A stretch of 64,000 nucleotides of DNA from Streptomyces sp. V2I9 (GCF_030817475.1 NZ_JAUSZJ010000002.1:5718626-5782625), one strand, 5' to 3'; positions 35,596 to 43,770 are shown, counted from the first letter of the stretch. Notes: generated by a model not told the origin, from the sequence alone. A program made the numbers and translations.

Positions 35596-36321
35596 TCAGG
35601 TTCGGGACTGCGCCGGTTCGCTCATGACCGAAGCGATCGCCGCCGCGAGCGGTTCGGCCCCGGCCGCCTCCAGGTAGAGGTGGCCGCCGGGGAACGTGAG
35701 GGTGGAGAGCGGCTGCACGCTGTGCCACTGCCACGGGGCGGTGTGTTCGTCGCCGAAAGCGTCCTGCTCTCCGCGGCAGACGACGATGCGACTCTCGGTC
35801 ACGGTCCGGGACATGGTGCGGACGAAGGAGTCGCAGACGCCGAAGTCGCACCGCAGCAGGGCCGCGGCACGGTCGGCGATGTGAGGGTGGCCCAGCAGCC
35901 GCTCGTCCAGCGCGTCGAACCGGGCGGCGCAGGCCAGCACCTCCGCGTCGGACGCGTCGTCGACGCCGTCGGGGAACAGCGGCGAGGCGAGCTGCGGGGC
36001 CAGGTTGGCGGAGGCGAAGAGGGTCTGGCAGCGCGGTCCGCCGCGCTGCTCCAGGGCCGCGGCCACGCCGAGCCCGAGGTAGGCGCCCATGCTGTGGCCG
36101 AAGACGGACACGTCCTCGTCGGGTCGTACCTCCGCGATGAGCAGGTCGGTCAGATCCTGGACAGCCTCCTCCGCGGTGCGCGGGGCGGGCTCCCGCCAGC
36201 GGCGGCCCCGGCCGGGCAGCTCGGCCACCAGGGGCCGGATGTCGTCGGGCAGCAGCTGGACCAGCCGGCGGAACACGGCCGCCGAGCCTCCGGCATGGTG
36301 GAACAGGGCGAGCACGGTCAT
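35596..36321 (-). CDS. Type II thioesterase
   Basis: A 241-residue alpha/beta hydrolase of the RifR/GrsT type. The nucleophile elbow is GHSMG with Ser77, and the late His is in FPGGHLYLE near 215; ELPGRGRRW near 40 is typical of type II thioesterases. It removes wrongly loaded groups from carrier proteins, or releases a finished residue. In syringomycin biosynthesis a related protein, SyrC, moves the chlorinated residue between carriers using Cys; this protein has Ser, so editing or hydrolysis is more likely. AGGAAGG precedes the ATG. It lies between the halogenase and adenylation genes. Confidence 0.9.
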   Translation of the reverse strand: MTVLALFHHAGGSAAVFRRLVQLLPDDIRPLVAELPGRGRRWREPAPRTAEEAVQDLTDLLIAEVRPDEDVSVFGHSMGAYLGLGVAAALEQRGGPRCQTLFASANLAPQLASPLFPDGVDDASDAEVLACAARFDALDERLLGHPHIADRAAALLRCDFGVCDSFVRTMSRTVTESRIVVCRGEQDAFGDEHTAPWQWHSVQPLSTLTFPGGHLYLEAAGAEPLAAAIASVMSEPAQSRT

Positions 36322-36610
36322 CGGTGCGCCTTCCTGAAGGGTGGGGGGCGGAGCAGCGTGACCGGAAGGGGCGCGGGGGTGCGGGGCCCCGGCCGGGCGC
36401 GCGTGCGCGGCGCCGGCCGGGGCAGGGCCGCGGGGGCGGAGCGGGGGGCCGCCACGTCACCGCCGGGCGGGGGGCGCGGTGCGACGGGGTGTCGGGGCGG
36501 CGGACCGCCGCGCCCCTTACGGGCGCCGCCGGTCACGTGCTGCGGGACCGGCCCGCGGGCGGGCTCCCACGGCCCGCGCGGCCGGCCGCCGCCGGCACGG
36601 GCCCGCGGCG
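36322..36610. other. Gap between halogenase and thioesterase genes, with hairpin
   Basis: About 290 bases of extreme GC content without a gene. GCCCCGGCCGG at 36386-36396 is inverted as CCGGCCGGGGC at 36413-36423. It may attenuate transcription between halogenase and thioesterase, or hold an internal promoter. Confidence 0.45.
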
Positions 36611-37582
36611 TCAGCCGCTGTACGCCTCGCGGAAATCCCACGGGGTGAACCGGTGGCCGCGGCGGTTCTGGTCGGTGAGCTTGTTGTGGCCGTACTCGTC
36701 CTTGCCCGCGACGAGCACGGAGGCGTAATTGTCCAGCGGAATGGTGCCGCCGTACTCGGACACGTCGCCGAGGTCCGGGTAGACCTCGACCTGGGTCGGC
36801 ACGTACCGGGTGGCGAACCCCATGCGGTAGTCCTTCTTGCTGCCGGTGTGCGGCAGTGAACCGTGCATCAGGGTCGACCAGAAGATCACACACTCGCCGG
36901 GCTGCATGACCAGCGAGAACGCCTTGGACTCGTCGGGGCGCCAGTCGGGGTCCTTCTGGAGCTCGCGGTAGTCGTAGCCGAAGAAGCCGCGCCGGACGTT
37001 GTCCTTCTCCCGCTTGTTGATCGTGTCCGGGTTGTAGGACATGCCCAGGGACTCGTCGTAGTTCATCACCCGGTGCGTGCCCGGCATGAGCTGGAGGCAG
37101 CCGTTCTCGCGGGTGGAGTGGGTGAACGCGGTCCAGGCGGTGATCGTGCCGCCGAACGCGGGCGCGTTGTTCTGCGCGGGCCACCGGATCTGCGGGCGGC
37201 CGCTGGAGTGGGCGAACGTGGACGCCTGGTGCCAGTCGGTGCCCTCGTCGCCCTGGTACTTCGGGAAGAACTCGGTGCGCCAGCACAGCAGGTCCGGGCC
37301 GAGGATGGAGGCCACCCGCTCGACGATCGCCTGCTGCATGATGTGCTCGCTGAGCAGATCTATGTCGAGGTGCCGGTCGTAGTTGGAAAGGTTGGTCACC
37401 GCGCCCAGCGCGTCGTCCGGGTAGATGGCCCGTGAACGGTCCGGAACGGCTCGGCGTATCTGATCCCAGCGCTTCTCCATCTCTTCGGGTTCATACACCT
37501 TGATGGGGCCGATGAAGCCCTGCTCCTCGAACGTGGCGAGTTCTTCGGCGCTCAGTCGGAAATCAGCGGTGCGGTCATTCAC
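36611..37582 (-). CDS. SyrB2-type non-heme Fe(II)/2-oxoglutarate halogenase
   Basis: A 323-residue member of the phytanoyl-CoA dioxygenase superfamily, matching SyrB2 (about 310 residues) closely along its length as I recall that sequence, for example in CWRTEFFPKY, GTDWHQA, GGTIT.WTAFT, NGCLQ, RRGFFGYDYR and STLMH. Iron ligands are H118 and H240; the position of the third ligand, Asp or Glu in hydroxylases, is A120 (H-Q-A), leaving a site for chloride. R253 would bind 2-oxoglutarate. Family members chlorinate unactivated carbons of amino acids tethered to a carrier protein. It follows the free carrier gene by 39 bases and shares an operon with a free adenylation protein, so the substrate is probably its prolyl-like carrier ester. 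Confidence 0.92.
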   Translation of the reverse strand: MNDRTADFRLSAEELATFEEQGFIGPIKVYEPEEMEKRWDQIRRAVPDRSRAIYPDDALGAVTNLSNYDRHLDIDLLSEHIMQQAIVERVASILGPDLLCWRTEFFPKYQGDEGTDWHQASTFAHSSGRPQIRWPAQNNAPAFGGTITAWTAFTHSTRENGCLQLMPGTHRVMNYDESLGMSYNPDTINKREKDNVRRGFFGYDYRELQKDPDWRPDESKAFSLVMQPGECVIFWSTLMHGSLPHTGSKKDYRMGFATRYVPTQVEVYPDLGDVSEYGGTIPLDNYASVLVAGKDEYGHNKLTDQNRRGHRFTPWDFREAYSG

Positions 37583-37621
37583 GGCTACTCCAGTCTCTGG
37601 TCTGAATACTGGGTGAACGCA

Positions 37622-37885
37622 TTACGCGGCAGGCTGTCCGGCTATCCGCTCGTACAGTTCTGCGATCGCGCTGCCGAGCGAGTCCTCGAACAGGATCTTC
37701 ACGTCGAGCTCGTGTCCGAAGCGCTCCTGGACAAGGGTGTTGAGGTTCATGGCGAGGAGCGAGTGGCCGCCGAGATCCAGGAAGTTGTCCTCGGGGGACA
37801 CATCAGGGTTCTCGACGAATTCACCCACCCAGTCGATGAGCAGCTTCTGAAGTTCGTGCACGCCCTCAGGAATGGAAACGGGCAT
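37622..37885 (-). CDS. Free peptidyl carrier protein
   Basis: An 87-residue carrier protein. DNFLDLGGHSLLAMNL places the phosphopantetheine Ser at residue 42; the rest is the usual four-helix pattern. The chosen Met (MPVSIPEGVHELQ) gives the normal domain size; the frame is open upstream but without a ribosome site, while GGAG lies 11 bases before this ATG. It is the first gene of the minus-strand operon and should hold the residue loaded by the free adenylation protein and chlorinated by the halogenase, like the carriers in the SyrB1 or KtzC systems. Confidence 0.9.
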   Translation of the reverse strand: MPVSIPEGVHELQKLLIDWVGEFVENPDVSPEDNFLDLGGHSLLAMNLNTLVQERFGHELDVKILFEDSLGSAIAELYERIAGQPAA

Positions 37886-38304
37886 TGCCGCCGTACTCCT
37901 CTCGTAGGGTCTCGTGCGGACCTCCGGCCACGATGGGAATCTTCTGCGAGCCGGAGAATGTCCGCACATATTGCACAGGGCCAGGCGAATGGGCATGGCT
38001 TGCTGCGTGCCTCACTCTATGGGCGCCGGTACGAGCGGGGTAATGCCGGATGCTTGGGGGGTATGCCGCGTGAACATATGCCGGGAAAATGCGCCACGAA
38101 CATGGTGCGGGTTTCTGCCAGATGAGAGTTCCGCCCTCTCGGTCCGCGGCGCCGGAGCGAGGGCCGGTACGCCGCCGAGCGGAACCGGCGGAGGGCAGGC
38201 GTACAGGGCGGCCCCGCCACCGATGCGGTCTGCGCGCAGCCGGGGGCAGGACACGGAAGTGGGGCCCGCGGCTCGCCACAGGCCCCACGGCCCCCGAAGA
38301 CGCA
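37886..38304. other. Promoter region of the halogenase operon
   Basis: About 420 bases between the carrier protein gene and the MurA-like gene terminator. The part 37930-38110 is less GC-rich and most likely contains the minus-strand promoter for the carrier-halogenase operon. No operator repeat matching the NRPS promoter elements was found, so this operon may be controlled differently. Confidence 0.45.
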
Positions 38305-38353
38305 GCCGCCCCCTTCCCGACCCGCCGGTCAGCGGGACGGGGAAGGGGGCGGC
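38305..38353 (-). terminator. Hairpin terminator after the MurA-like gene
   Basis: GCCGCCCCCTTCCC at 38305-38318 pairs perfectly with GGGAAGGGGGCGGC at 38340-38353; an inner CCCGC/GCGGG extends the stem. It lies just beyond the MurA-like stop and separates this conserved gene from the cluster. Confidence 0.8.
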
Positions 38354-38395
38354 GTCCTGCGTGGGTCAGATGTCGTCCTGCGTGGGTCAGATGTC
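38354..38395. repeat. 21-bp tandem duplication across the MurA-like stop codon
   Basis: GTCCTGCGTGGGTCAGATGTC is present twice head to tail, at 38354-38374 and 38375-38395. The copy nearer the gene contains the actual stop codon; the second repeats the last codons and stop in the 3' flank. It looks like a recent slippage or repair duplication. Confidence 0.85.
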
Positions 38396-39916
38396 CCGGA
38401 AGATCTCGATCTGCGCGCCCACCGAGTTGAGGCGCTCGGCCAGTTCCTCGTAACCGCGGTTGATCACATAGACGTTGCGGAGTACGGAGGTGCCTTCCGC
38501 CGCCATCATGGCCAGCAGCACCACCACGGCGGGCCGCAGGGCGGGCGGGCACATCATCTCGGCGGCGCGCCAGCGGGTCGGGCCCTCCACCAGGACCCGG
38601 TGGGGGTCGAGGAGTTGGAGGCGGCCGCCGAGGCGGTTCAGGTCGGTCAGGTAGATGGCGCGGTTGTCGTAGACCCAGTCGTGGATCAGCGTCTGGCCGT
38701 GCGCGGCGGCGGCGATGGCCGCGAAGAACGGCACGTTGTCGATGTTGAGGCCGGGGAACGGCATCGGGTGGATCTTGTCGATCGGGGCCTCCAGCTTGGA
38801 GGGCCGTACCGTCAGGTCCACCAGCCGGGTGCGCGCGTTGTCGGCGGCGTACTCGGGGGTGCGGTCGCAGTCGAGGCCCATCTCCTCCAGCACCGCGAGC
38901 TCGATCTCCAGGAACTCGATCGGCACCCGGCGGATGGTGAGTTCGGACTCGGTCACCACGGCGGCGGCCAGCAGGCTCATCGCCTCGACCGGGTCCTCGG
39001 ACGGGGAGTAGTCCACGTCCACGTCGATCTGCGGAACCCCGTGCACGGTGAGCGTCGTCGAGCCGACCCCGTCGACCCGTACGCCCAGCGCCTCCAGGAA
39101 GAAGCACAGGTCCTGGACCATGTAGTTGGACGAGGCGTTGCGGATGACGGTCGTCCCGTCGTGGCGGGCGGCGGCCAGCAGGGCGTTCTCGGTCACCGTG
39201 TCGCCGCGCTCGGTCAGCACGATGGGCCGGTCCGGCGCGACGGAACGGTCGACCTGCGCGTGGTACAGCCCCTCCGTGGCGGCGATCTCCAGGCCGAACC
39301 GGCGGAGCGCGATCATGTGCGGCTCGATCGTGCGCGTACCGAGGTCGCAACCGCCCGCGTACGGGAGGGCGAACTGCTCGGAGCGGTGCAGCAGCGGGCC
39401 CAGGAACATGATGATCGAGCGCGTACGGCGCGCGGCGTCCGCGTCGATCGCCGCCAGGTCCAGCTGCGCGGGCGGCACGATCTCCAGGTCCACGCCCTCG
39501 TTGATCCAGCGGGTGCGCACGCCGATGGAGTTCAGCACCTCCAGGAGCCGGAACACCTCCTCGATCCGGGCCACCCGGCGCAGCACCGTACGCCCCTTGT
39601 TGAGGAGCGAGGCGCACAGCAGCGCGACACAGGCGTTCTTGCTGGTCTTCACGTCGATGGCCCCGGAGAGGCGGCGGCCGCCGACGACCCGCAGGTGCAT
39701 GGGCCCGGCGTAACCGAGCGACACGATCTCGCTGTCGAGAGCTTCACCGATGCGGGCGATCATCTCAAGGCTGATGTTCTGATTGCCGCGCTCGATGCGG
39801 TTGACGGCGCTCTGGCTGGTACCGAGCGCCTCGGCGAGCTGCGTCTGTGTCCAGCCCCGATGCTGACGGGCGTCACGGATGAGCTTGCCGATGCGTACGA
39901 GGTAGTCGTCTGACAT
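38387..39916 (-). CDS. murA2: MurA-like enolpyruvyltransferase with N-terminal HTH domain
   Basis: A 509-residue protein. Residues 1-70 are an XRE/Cro-type helix-turn-helix (RDARQHRGWTQTQLAEALG, then SQSAVNRIERG). The rest is a UDP-N-acetylglucosamine 1-carboxyvinyltransferase domain, the first step of peptidoglycan precursor synthesis. Catalytic features are kept: KTSKNAC for the Lys-Asn pair and the loop YAGGCDLGTRTIEPH with the reactive Cys, the target of fosfomycin in MurA. The region around the general-base Asp reads SEDPVEAM and is divergent. From memory it corresponds to the second MurA of Streptomyces (SCO5998). Whether the HTH binds DNA is not shown. Confidence 0.88.
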   Translation of the reverse strand: MSDDYLVRIGKLIRDARQHRGWTQTQLAEALGTSQSAVNRIERGNQNISLEMIARIGEALDSEIVSLGYAGPMHLRVVGGRRLSGAIDVKTSKNACVALLCASLLNKGRTVLRRVARIEEVFRLLEVLNSIGVRTRWINEGVDLEIVPPAQLDLAAIDADAARRTRSIIMFLGPLLHRSEQFALPYAGGCDLGTRTIEPHMIALRRFGLEIAATEGLYHAQVDRSVAPDRPIVLTERGDTVTENALLAAARHDGTTVIRNASSNYMVQDLCFFLEALGVRVDGVGSTTLTVHGVPQIDVDVDYSPSEDPVEAMSLLAAAVVTESELTIRRVPIEFLEIELAVLEEMGLDCDRTPEYAADNARTRLVDLTVRPSKLEAPIDKIHPMPFPGLNIDNVPFFAAIAAAAHGQTLIHDWVYDNRAIYLTDLNRLGGRLQLLDPHRVLVEGPTRWRAAEMMCPPALRPAVVVLLAMMAAEGTSVLRNVYVINRGYEELAERLNSVGAQIEIFRDI

Positions 39917-40215
39917 AACGGCAGGCTATCTCAGATATGAGATGACACTGCTGCGGGGGTGTGCCATTCGAGTGACGGACCGAGTGGCGGAGGGGGGGAG
40001 AAGCCGGGGGGACGGATCGAGTGACGGGCGCTCACCGGCCTCCGCACACCGGGTCTTCCGATCGTCCCCCGGACGACCGCACGGGGCGAGACCGGCGCGT
40101 CCGTACGGGTGGGGAGCAGGCGTGGTCCGTACGGCCGGGTGGCGAACCCGGTCCGTACGGCCGGCGAGGGGGGCAGGGCGGCGGACGCGCCGATTCCGGT
40201 CGCGGGCGGCGCGGC

Positions 40216-40635
40216 TCAGGGGCCGTCGAGGACCGCGGCCACCGCTTCGATCTCGACGAGCTGGTCGGAGTAGCCGAGCACGGTGACGCCCATCAGGGTG
40301 CTGGGCACGTCGTGCTCGCCGAACGAGTCCCGCACCACCCTCCAGGCGGTCACGAGGTCTTCCTGACGGGTCGAGGCGACCAGGACCCGCGTGCTGATGA
40401 CGTCCTCGACCGACGCGCCCGCGTCGGCGAGCGCGGTCCGCAGGTTCTTCACCGCCTGCGCCGCCTGCCCGGCGTAGTCCCCGACGGCCACGGTCTCGCC
40501 GTGCTCGTCGAGCGGGCACGAACCGGCCAGGAAGATCAACCGGGCCTCGGCGGGCACCGTGGCCGCGTAGGCGTACTCGGCCACGTCGGAAAGGGTGCGG
40601 GAACGGATCAGCGAAACGGCGCTCTTACGGGTCAT
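40216..40635 (-). CDS. RidA-family (YjgF/UK114) protein
   Basis: A 139-residue RidA-like protein, a trimeric family that hydrolyses reactive enamine or imine intermediates or acts in related small-molecule steps. The family-typical parts here are IFLAGSCPLDEHG, AVKNLRTALADAGAS and STRVLV. The Arg of the canonical RidA active site is in the STRVLVAS segment. It is monocistronic and divergent from the VOC gene. The ATG is preceded by a poor ribosome site in the 300-base promoter region. Confidence 0.85.
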   Translation of the reverse strand: MTRKSAVSLIRSRTLSDVAEYAYAATVPAEARLIFLAGSCPLDEHGETVAVGDYAGQAAQAVKNLRTALADAGASVEDVISTRVLVASTRQEDLVTAWRVVRDSFGEHDVPSTLMGVTVLGYSDQLVEIEAVAAVLDGP

Positions 40636-40974
40636 GGTGGGGTCGTCTCCTGGGTGCGGGGTCTGCTGCTGCGGGTGGGGGAGCGGGGTGATGTATGCCG
40701 TGCCCTGCACTGCGTGCCGCACTGTCCCCATCGCGGTCTCCGCAGCGTCGTGTTCACCGCGTCGTGTCCATAGCGGTGTGACCACCGAACCGCGTCGGCC
40801 TTGTTGCGGCGGGCTCGTCCACGGCGTCCGCGCGCCCTCACCCCTCCTCATCCTGTCAACGCGTTCCGGACGCCGCTCCTCCTTTTCCTGTGGCCCTGCG
40901 GCCCCGCGGTGCCGTGGGCGCCCGGAGCGAAAAACCGGGAGCCCGGTGCGGAGCCCGCCCTCTAGGATGGCCGG
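40636..40974. other. Divergent promoter region between RidA and VOC genes
   Basis: About 340 bases without a gene. TAGGAT at about 40962 resembles a -10 box for the VOC gene. Nothing else specific is seen. Confidence 0.4.
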
Positions 40975-41418
40975 ATGGCTTCGACAGGTGCGGTCAGGCA
41001 GGTACAGATCACCTTCGACTGCGCGTCACCGCAGCGCGTCGCGCGTTTCTGGTGCGAGGTATTGGGGTATGTCGTCCCGCCGCCGCCCGAGGGGTTCGCC
41101 ACCTGGGAGGCGTACGAGCTGACCCGGCCGCCCGAGGAGCGGGACGCGGCCTTCGTCTGCCAGGACCCGAACGGGGTCGGGCCCCGGATGTACTTCCAGC
41201 GCGTACCCGAGGGCAAGGTCGTCAAGAACCGGGTCCACCTCTGCGTCCGGGTCGGTACCGGCCTCGTCGGCGCGGAGCGCCTCGCCGCGCTGGAGGCGGA
41301 GCGGGACCGGCTGATCCCGCTCGGCGCCGCATGCGAGCGTGTGTTGCTCGCCGACGAGGAGAACGAGTCCTGCATCGTGATGCGGGACGTCGAGGGCAAC
41401 GAGTTCTGCCTCGACTGA
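40975..41418 (+). CDS. Glyoxalase/VOC-superfamily protein
   Basis: A 147-residue single VOC-fold protein of the glyoxalase-like type. It begins VQITFDCASPQRVARFWCEVLGY and ends VMRDVEGNEFCLD, the two halves of the paired beta-alpha-beta-beta-beta modules with the terminal Glu that can bind metal. Such proteins include dioxygenases, isomerases and drug-binding proteins; the substrate here is unknown. It has its own promoter region and no operon partner. Confidence 0.85.
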   Translation: MASTGAVRQVQITFDCASPQRVARFWCEVLGYVVPPPPEGFATWEAYELTRPPEERDAAFVCQDPNGVGPRMYFQRVPEGKVVKNRVHLCVRVGTGLVGAERLAALEAERDRLIPLGAACERVLLADEENESCIVMRDVEGNEFCLD

Positions 41419-41440
41419 TACGGCCGGCATCGCGGAACTG

Positions 41441-41486
41441 CGGTGCTCCGGAAACCGCGGTTCTCCGGAAACGCGGTGCTCCGGGG
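41441..41486. repeat. Short imperfect tandem repeat
   Basis: Three imperfect 16-17 base units of the form CGGTGCTCCGGAAAC-CG follow the VOC stop. They lie between two plus-strand genes and may be slippage products. Confidence 0.6.
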
Positions 41487-41598
41487 CCGCCACCTCGACC
41501 GGCCAGCCGGAACGTCCCCCCCGGCCGCCTCCGGGGGGACGGCCGGGGCGCGTCCGGGCCCCGTAGCCCGCCCCGCCGTGCGCGTACCGTGCTTGTCC

Positions 41599-42507
41599 AT
41601 GACCGATCCCCCTTCCACGTCCGAGATCACGGCCACCCTCGTGCGCGACCTGCTCCGGGAGCAGCATCCGGAGTTCGCGGGGCTGTCGGTCCGCGAGGTT
41701 CCGGGCGGCTGGGACAACCAGCAGTGGCGGCTCGGGGACAAGTTGGCCGTACGGATCCCGCGCTCGGAACGTGCCCCGGAGTTGCAGCGCAAGGAGTGCC
41801 GGTGGCTGCCCGTGCTGGCCCCCCGGCTGCCGCTTCCCGTCCCGCTCCCCGTGCGGATCGGGGAGCCGTCCGCGCGGTTCCCCAAGAGCTGGACGGTCAT
41901 GACGTGGGTCCCCGGCGAGCCGTTGGACCGCTCCTCGATCAGCCGCGGCGACCATGCGGCCGACGCCCTGGCCGCGTTCCTGCGGGCCCTGCACGTGGAG
42001 GCGCCCGCCGGTGCGCCGACCGCCCCGGACCGGGGCGGCCACCCCTCGCGGTACACGGAGGGCTTCGACCACTTCTTCCAGGCCGTCGCTCCCCACGATG
42101 TCGCGGACGAGGTCCGCGCCGTCCAGGACGACGCGGTCGCGGCCGCCGCGTGGGGCGGCCCGCCGGTCTGGGTGCACGGCGATCTCCACCCCGCGAACGT
42201 CGTGGTCGCCGACGGGACCCTCGCGGGGATCATCGACTTCGGCGACCTCTGCGCCGGTGATCCGGCGTGGGACCTGGCGGCAGCCTGGGTCGTCCTCCCG
42301 GCCGGCGCCGCCCAGCGGTTCTTCGACGCGTACGCACGCGCCGACGAAGCGACGATCCGGCGTGCCCGCGGTCTGGCGGCCCTGAAGAGCCTCTTCCTCA
42401 TGCTCATGGGATACAACGGCGACCAGGGGCTCCCCGGCGGCAAACCTGCCTGGGGACCCGCCGGGCGTGCGGCGCTCGACCGCGTGCTGCGTACGGCCGT
42501 GGTGTGA
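41599..42507 (+). CDS. Aminoglycoside phosphotransferase (APH)-family kinase
   Basis: A 302-residue kinase of the APH/choline-kinase fold. The catalytic loop is VHGDLHPANVVV near 194 and the metal-binding DFG-like motif is IIDFGD near 213. An N-terminal nucleotide-binding part includes GGWDNQQWRLGDKLAVRIP. Such proteins phosphorylate aminoglycosides, macrolides, homoserine or other small alcohols. No resistance claim is justified from the sequence. The gene is monocistronic. Confidence 0.85.
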   Translation: MTDPPSTSEITATLVRDLLREQHPEFAGLSVREVPGGWDNQQWRLGDKLAVRIPRSERAPELQRKECRWLPVLAPRLPLPVPLPVRIGEPSARFPKSWTVMTWVPGEPLDRSSISRGDHAADALAAFLRALHVEAPAGAPTAPDRGGHPSRYTEGFDHFFQAVAPHDVADEVRAVQDDAVAAAAWGGPPVWVHGDLHPANVVVADGTLAGIIDFGDLCAGDPAWDLAAAWVVLPAGAAQRFFDAYARADEATIRRARGLAALKSLFLMLMGYNGDQGLPGGKPAWGPAGRAALDRVLRTAVV

Positions 42508-42571
42508 GGACGACCGTGGTGTGACCGGTTTGTGCACGCACGCCCGGTGGCGGCGAGCGGCGAGGCGGTGC

Positions 42572-43303
42572 TCAGGGGGTGGCGGGAAGCTGCCGCGCGA
42601 AACGGCGTACCGCGTCGGTGAAGGCGTCCGGAGCGTCGAAGTTCGCAAGGTGCCTCGCGCCGGGGACCAGTTCGACACGGGCGTGCTGATGCGCTCGAGC
42701 GAAGTCCGCCTCACCGGACCGGAAGACGGTGTCCCTCTCGCCGTTGAGGATCAGCGCGGGGGCTTCCACATGCCGCATCGAGCCCGCGTCGAAGCGGCCC
42801 AGGACCTCGCCCCAGGCGGTGGGCAGGGTGTGGAACGCGTAGCCGGCGCCGATGGTCGCCTCCACCACCTCGGGCGGGTAGAGCCGCCGCAGCAGCCGGT
42901 CGTTCCACCGCGTCAGCCGGTCCGCCGGGATCCGGCACACCAGCCCGGCGGCCCACCGGTAGGGCGCGGCCCACGGGCCGCGCGTGGAGGCGCTGGCGCC
43001 CGCGAGGACCAGCCCGCGCAACAGTTCCGGGCGGCGGCGGGCGAACTCCAGCGCTACATAACCGCCGAGCGAGTGCCCGATCACCACGGCAGGGCCGTGC
43101 CCCAGCGCGTCCACCGCGGAGGCTACGACCTCGACGGCGGCGGACATGCTCCAGGGCTCGGCCGACCGCTTCCCGTGCCCCGGCAGATCGACGGCTCCCA
43201 CCGGGAACTCCTCGCGGAGCGCGGCGAGTTGCATGCTCCACTGCCCGGCGCTGAAACGTGTCCCGTGGACGAAGACCAGCGGCACGCCATCCGTCGTCGT
43301 CAT
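42572..43303 (-). CDS. Alpha/beta-hydrolase
   Basis: A 243-residue hydrolase. The oxyanion and nucleophile motifs are FVHGTRFSAGQW and GHSLGGY (Ser near 94), with a late Asp in LNGERDTVF and His in GARHLANF. The family includes esterases, lactonases and haloperoxidase-like enzymes; the true substrate is unknown. The ATG is preceded by AGGGGG. It converges with the APH-family gene across a 64-base gap. Confidence 0.87.
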   Translation of the reverse strand: MTTTDGVPLVFVHGTRFSAGQWSMQLAALREEFPVGAVDLPGHGKRSAEPWSMSAAVEVVASAVDALGHGPAVVIGHSLGGYVALEFARRRPELLRGLVLAGASASTRGPWAAPYRWAAGLVCRIPADRLTRWNDRLLRRLYPPEVVEATIGAGYAFHTLPTAWGEVLGRFDAGSMRHVEAPALILNGERDTVFRSGEADFARAHQHARVELVPGARHLANFDAPDAFTDAVRRFARQLPATP

Positions 43304-43368
43304 CGGCCCCCCTGAGTGACGCCGTCCGCGACCGCCCGCGACCGGACCGAACCGTCCGGTACCGGACT

Positions 43369-43627
43369 CTACCCGCGGCTCTTCCTGCGGACTCCCTCGG
43401 CGTCGCTCGATCGTTCGGCGGAGCGGGAGCGCCGGTGGGCCGCCACGCGCTCGCGGGTCGCGCACCGGCGGGAGCAGTAGCGGCGCTCCGGGCCGCTGCC
43501 GCGGGCGACAGAAGACGTTCTCGCAGGCGGACGACGCGCAGATCCTGCCGGGCGGGCGTTGGCGATCCTGGACGAGGACGGTCAGGGCCATGCACGAGGA
43601 GGCGATGAGCCACTCGCCCCAAGGGGG
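43369..43627 (-). pseudogene. Remnant of a CGNR zinc-finger regulator, truncated and frameshifted
   Basis: On the minus strand the frame reads GEWLIASS, then GRICASSACENVF, and then breaks. One extra base near 43510 shifts the frame; restoring it gives VARGSGPERRYCSRRCATRE and a basic tail to a TAG at 43369-43371. The spaced Cys pairs and Arg-rich tail match the C-terminal zinc finger of CGNR (ABATE-type) regulators. The normal N-terminal domain of over 100 residues is absent: a TGA precedes GEWL in frame. The gene is therefore dead. Confidence 0.65.
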
Positions 43628-43770
43628 TCACCGGCTTCGCGGTGGGCGCGGCGATCGCCGGTCCGGCGGCGGCCCGGTCCCCTCCCGGCGCCCTGATGCT
43701 CGCGGCGGGCGTGGCGGCCTGTGCGGTACCGGTGTTCTTCGCCTTCCGCGTCGACTGCCGAGCGGCCTGA
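43612..43770 (+). pseudogene. Remnant of the C-terminus of an MFS transporter
   Basis: Fifty-two codons on the plus strand end in TGA and encode TGFAVGAAIAGPAAAR, then MLAAGVAACAVPVFFAF. This resembles the last two helices of an MFS permease. A stop lies just upstream in frame and there is no start. It begins where the CGNR remnant of the opposite strand ends, as if a deletion removed the 5' ends of a divergent regulator/transporter pair and joined what was left. Confidence 0.5.

Noticed and set aside
35596..36321. A SyrC-like aminoacyl shuttle
   Set aside because: SyrC uses a Cys nucleophile; this protein has the ordinary Ser in GHSMG, so it is called a type II thioesterase.
41599..42507. 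A self-resistance aminoglycoside kinase for the cluster
   Set aside because: It lies outside the cluster beyond the MurA-like gene, the family is broad, and no aminoglycoside genes are present.
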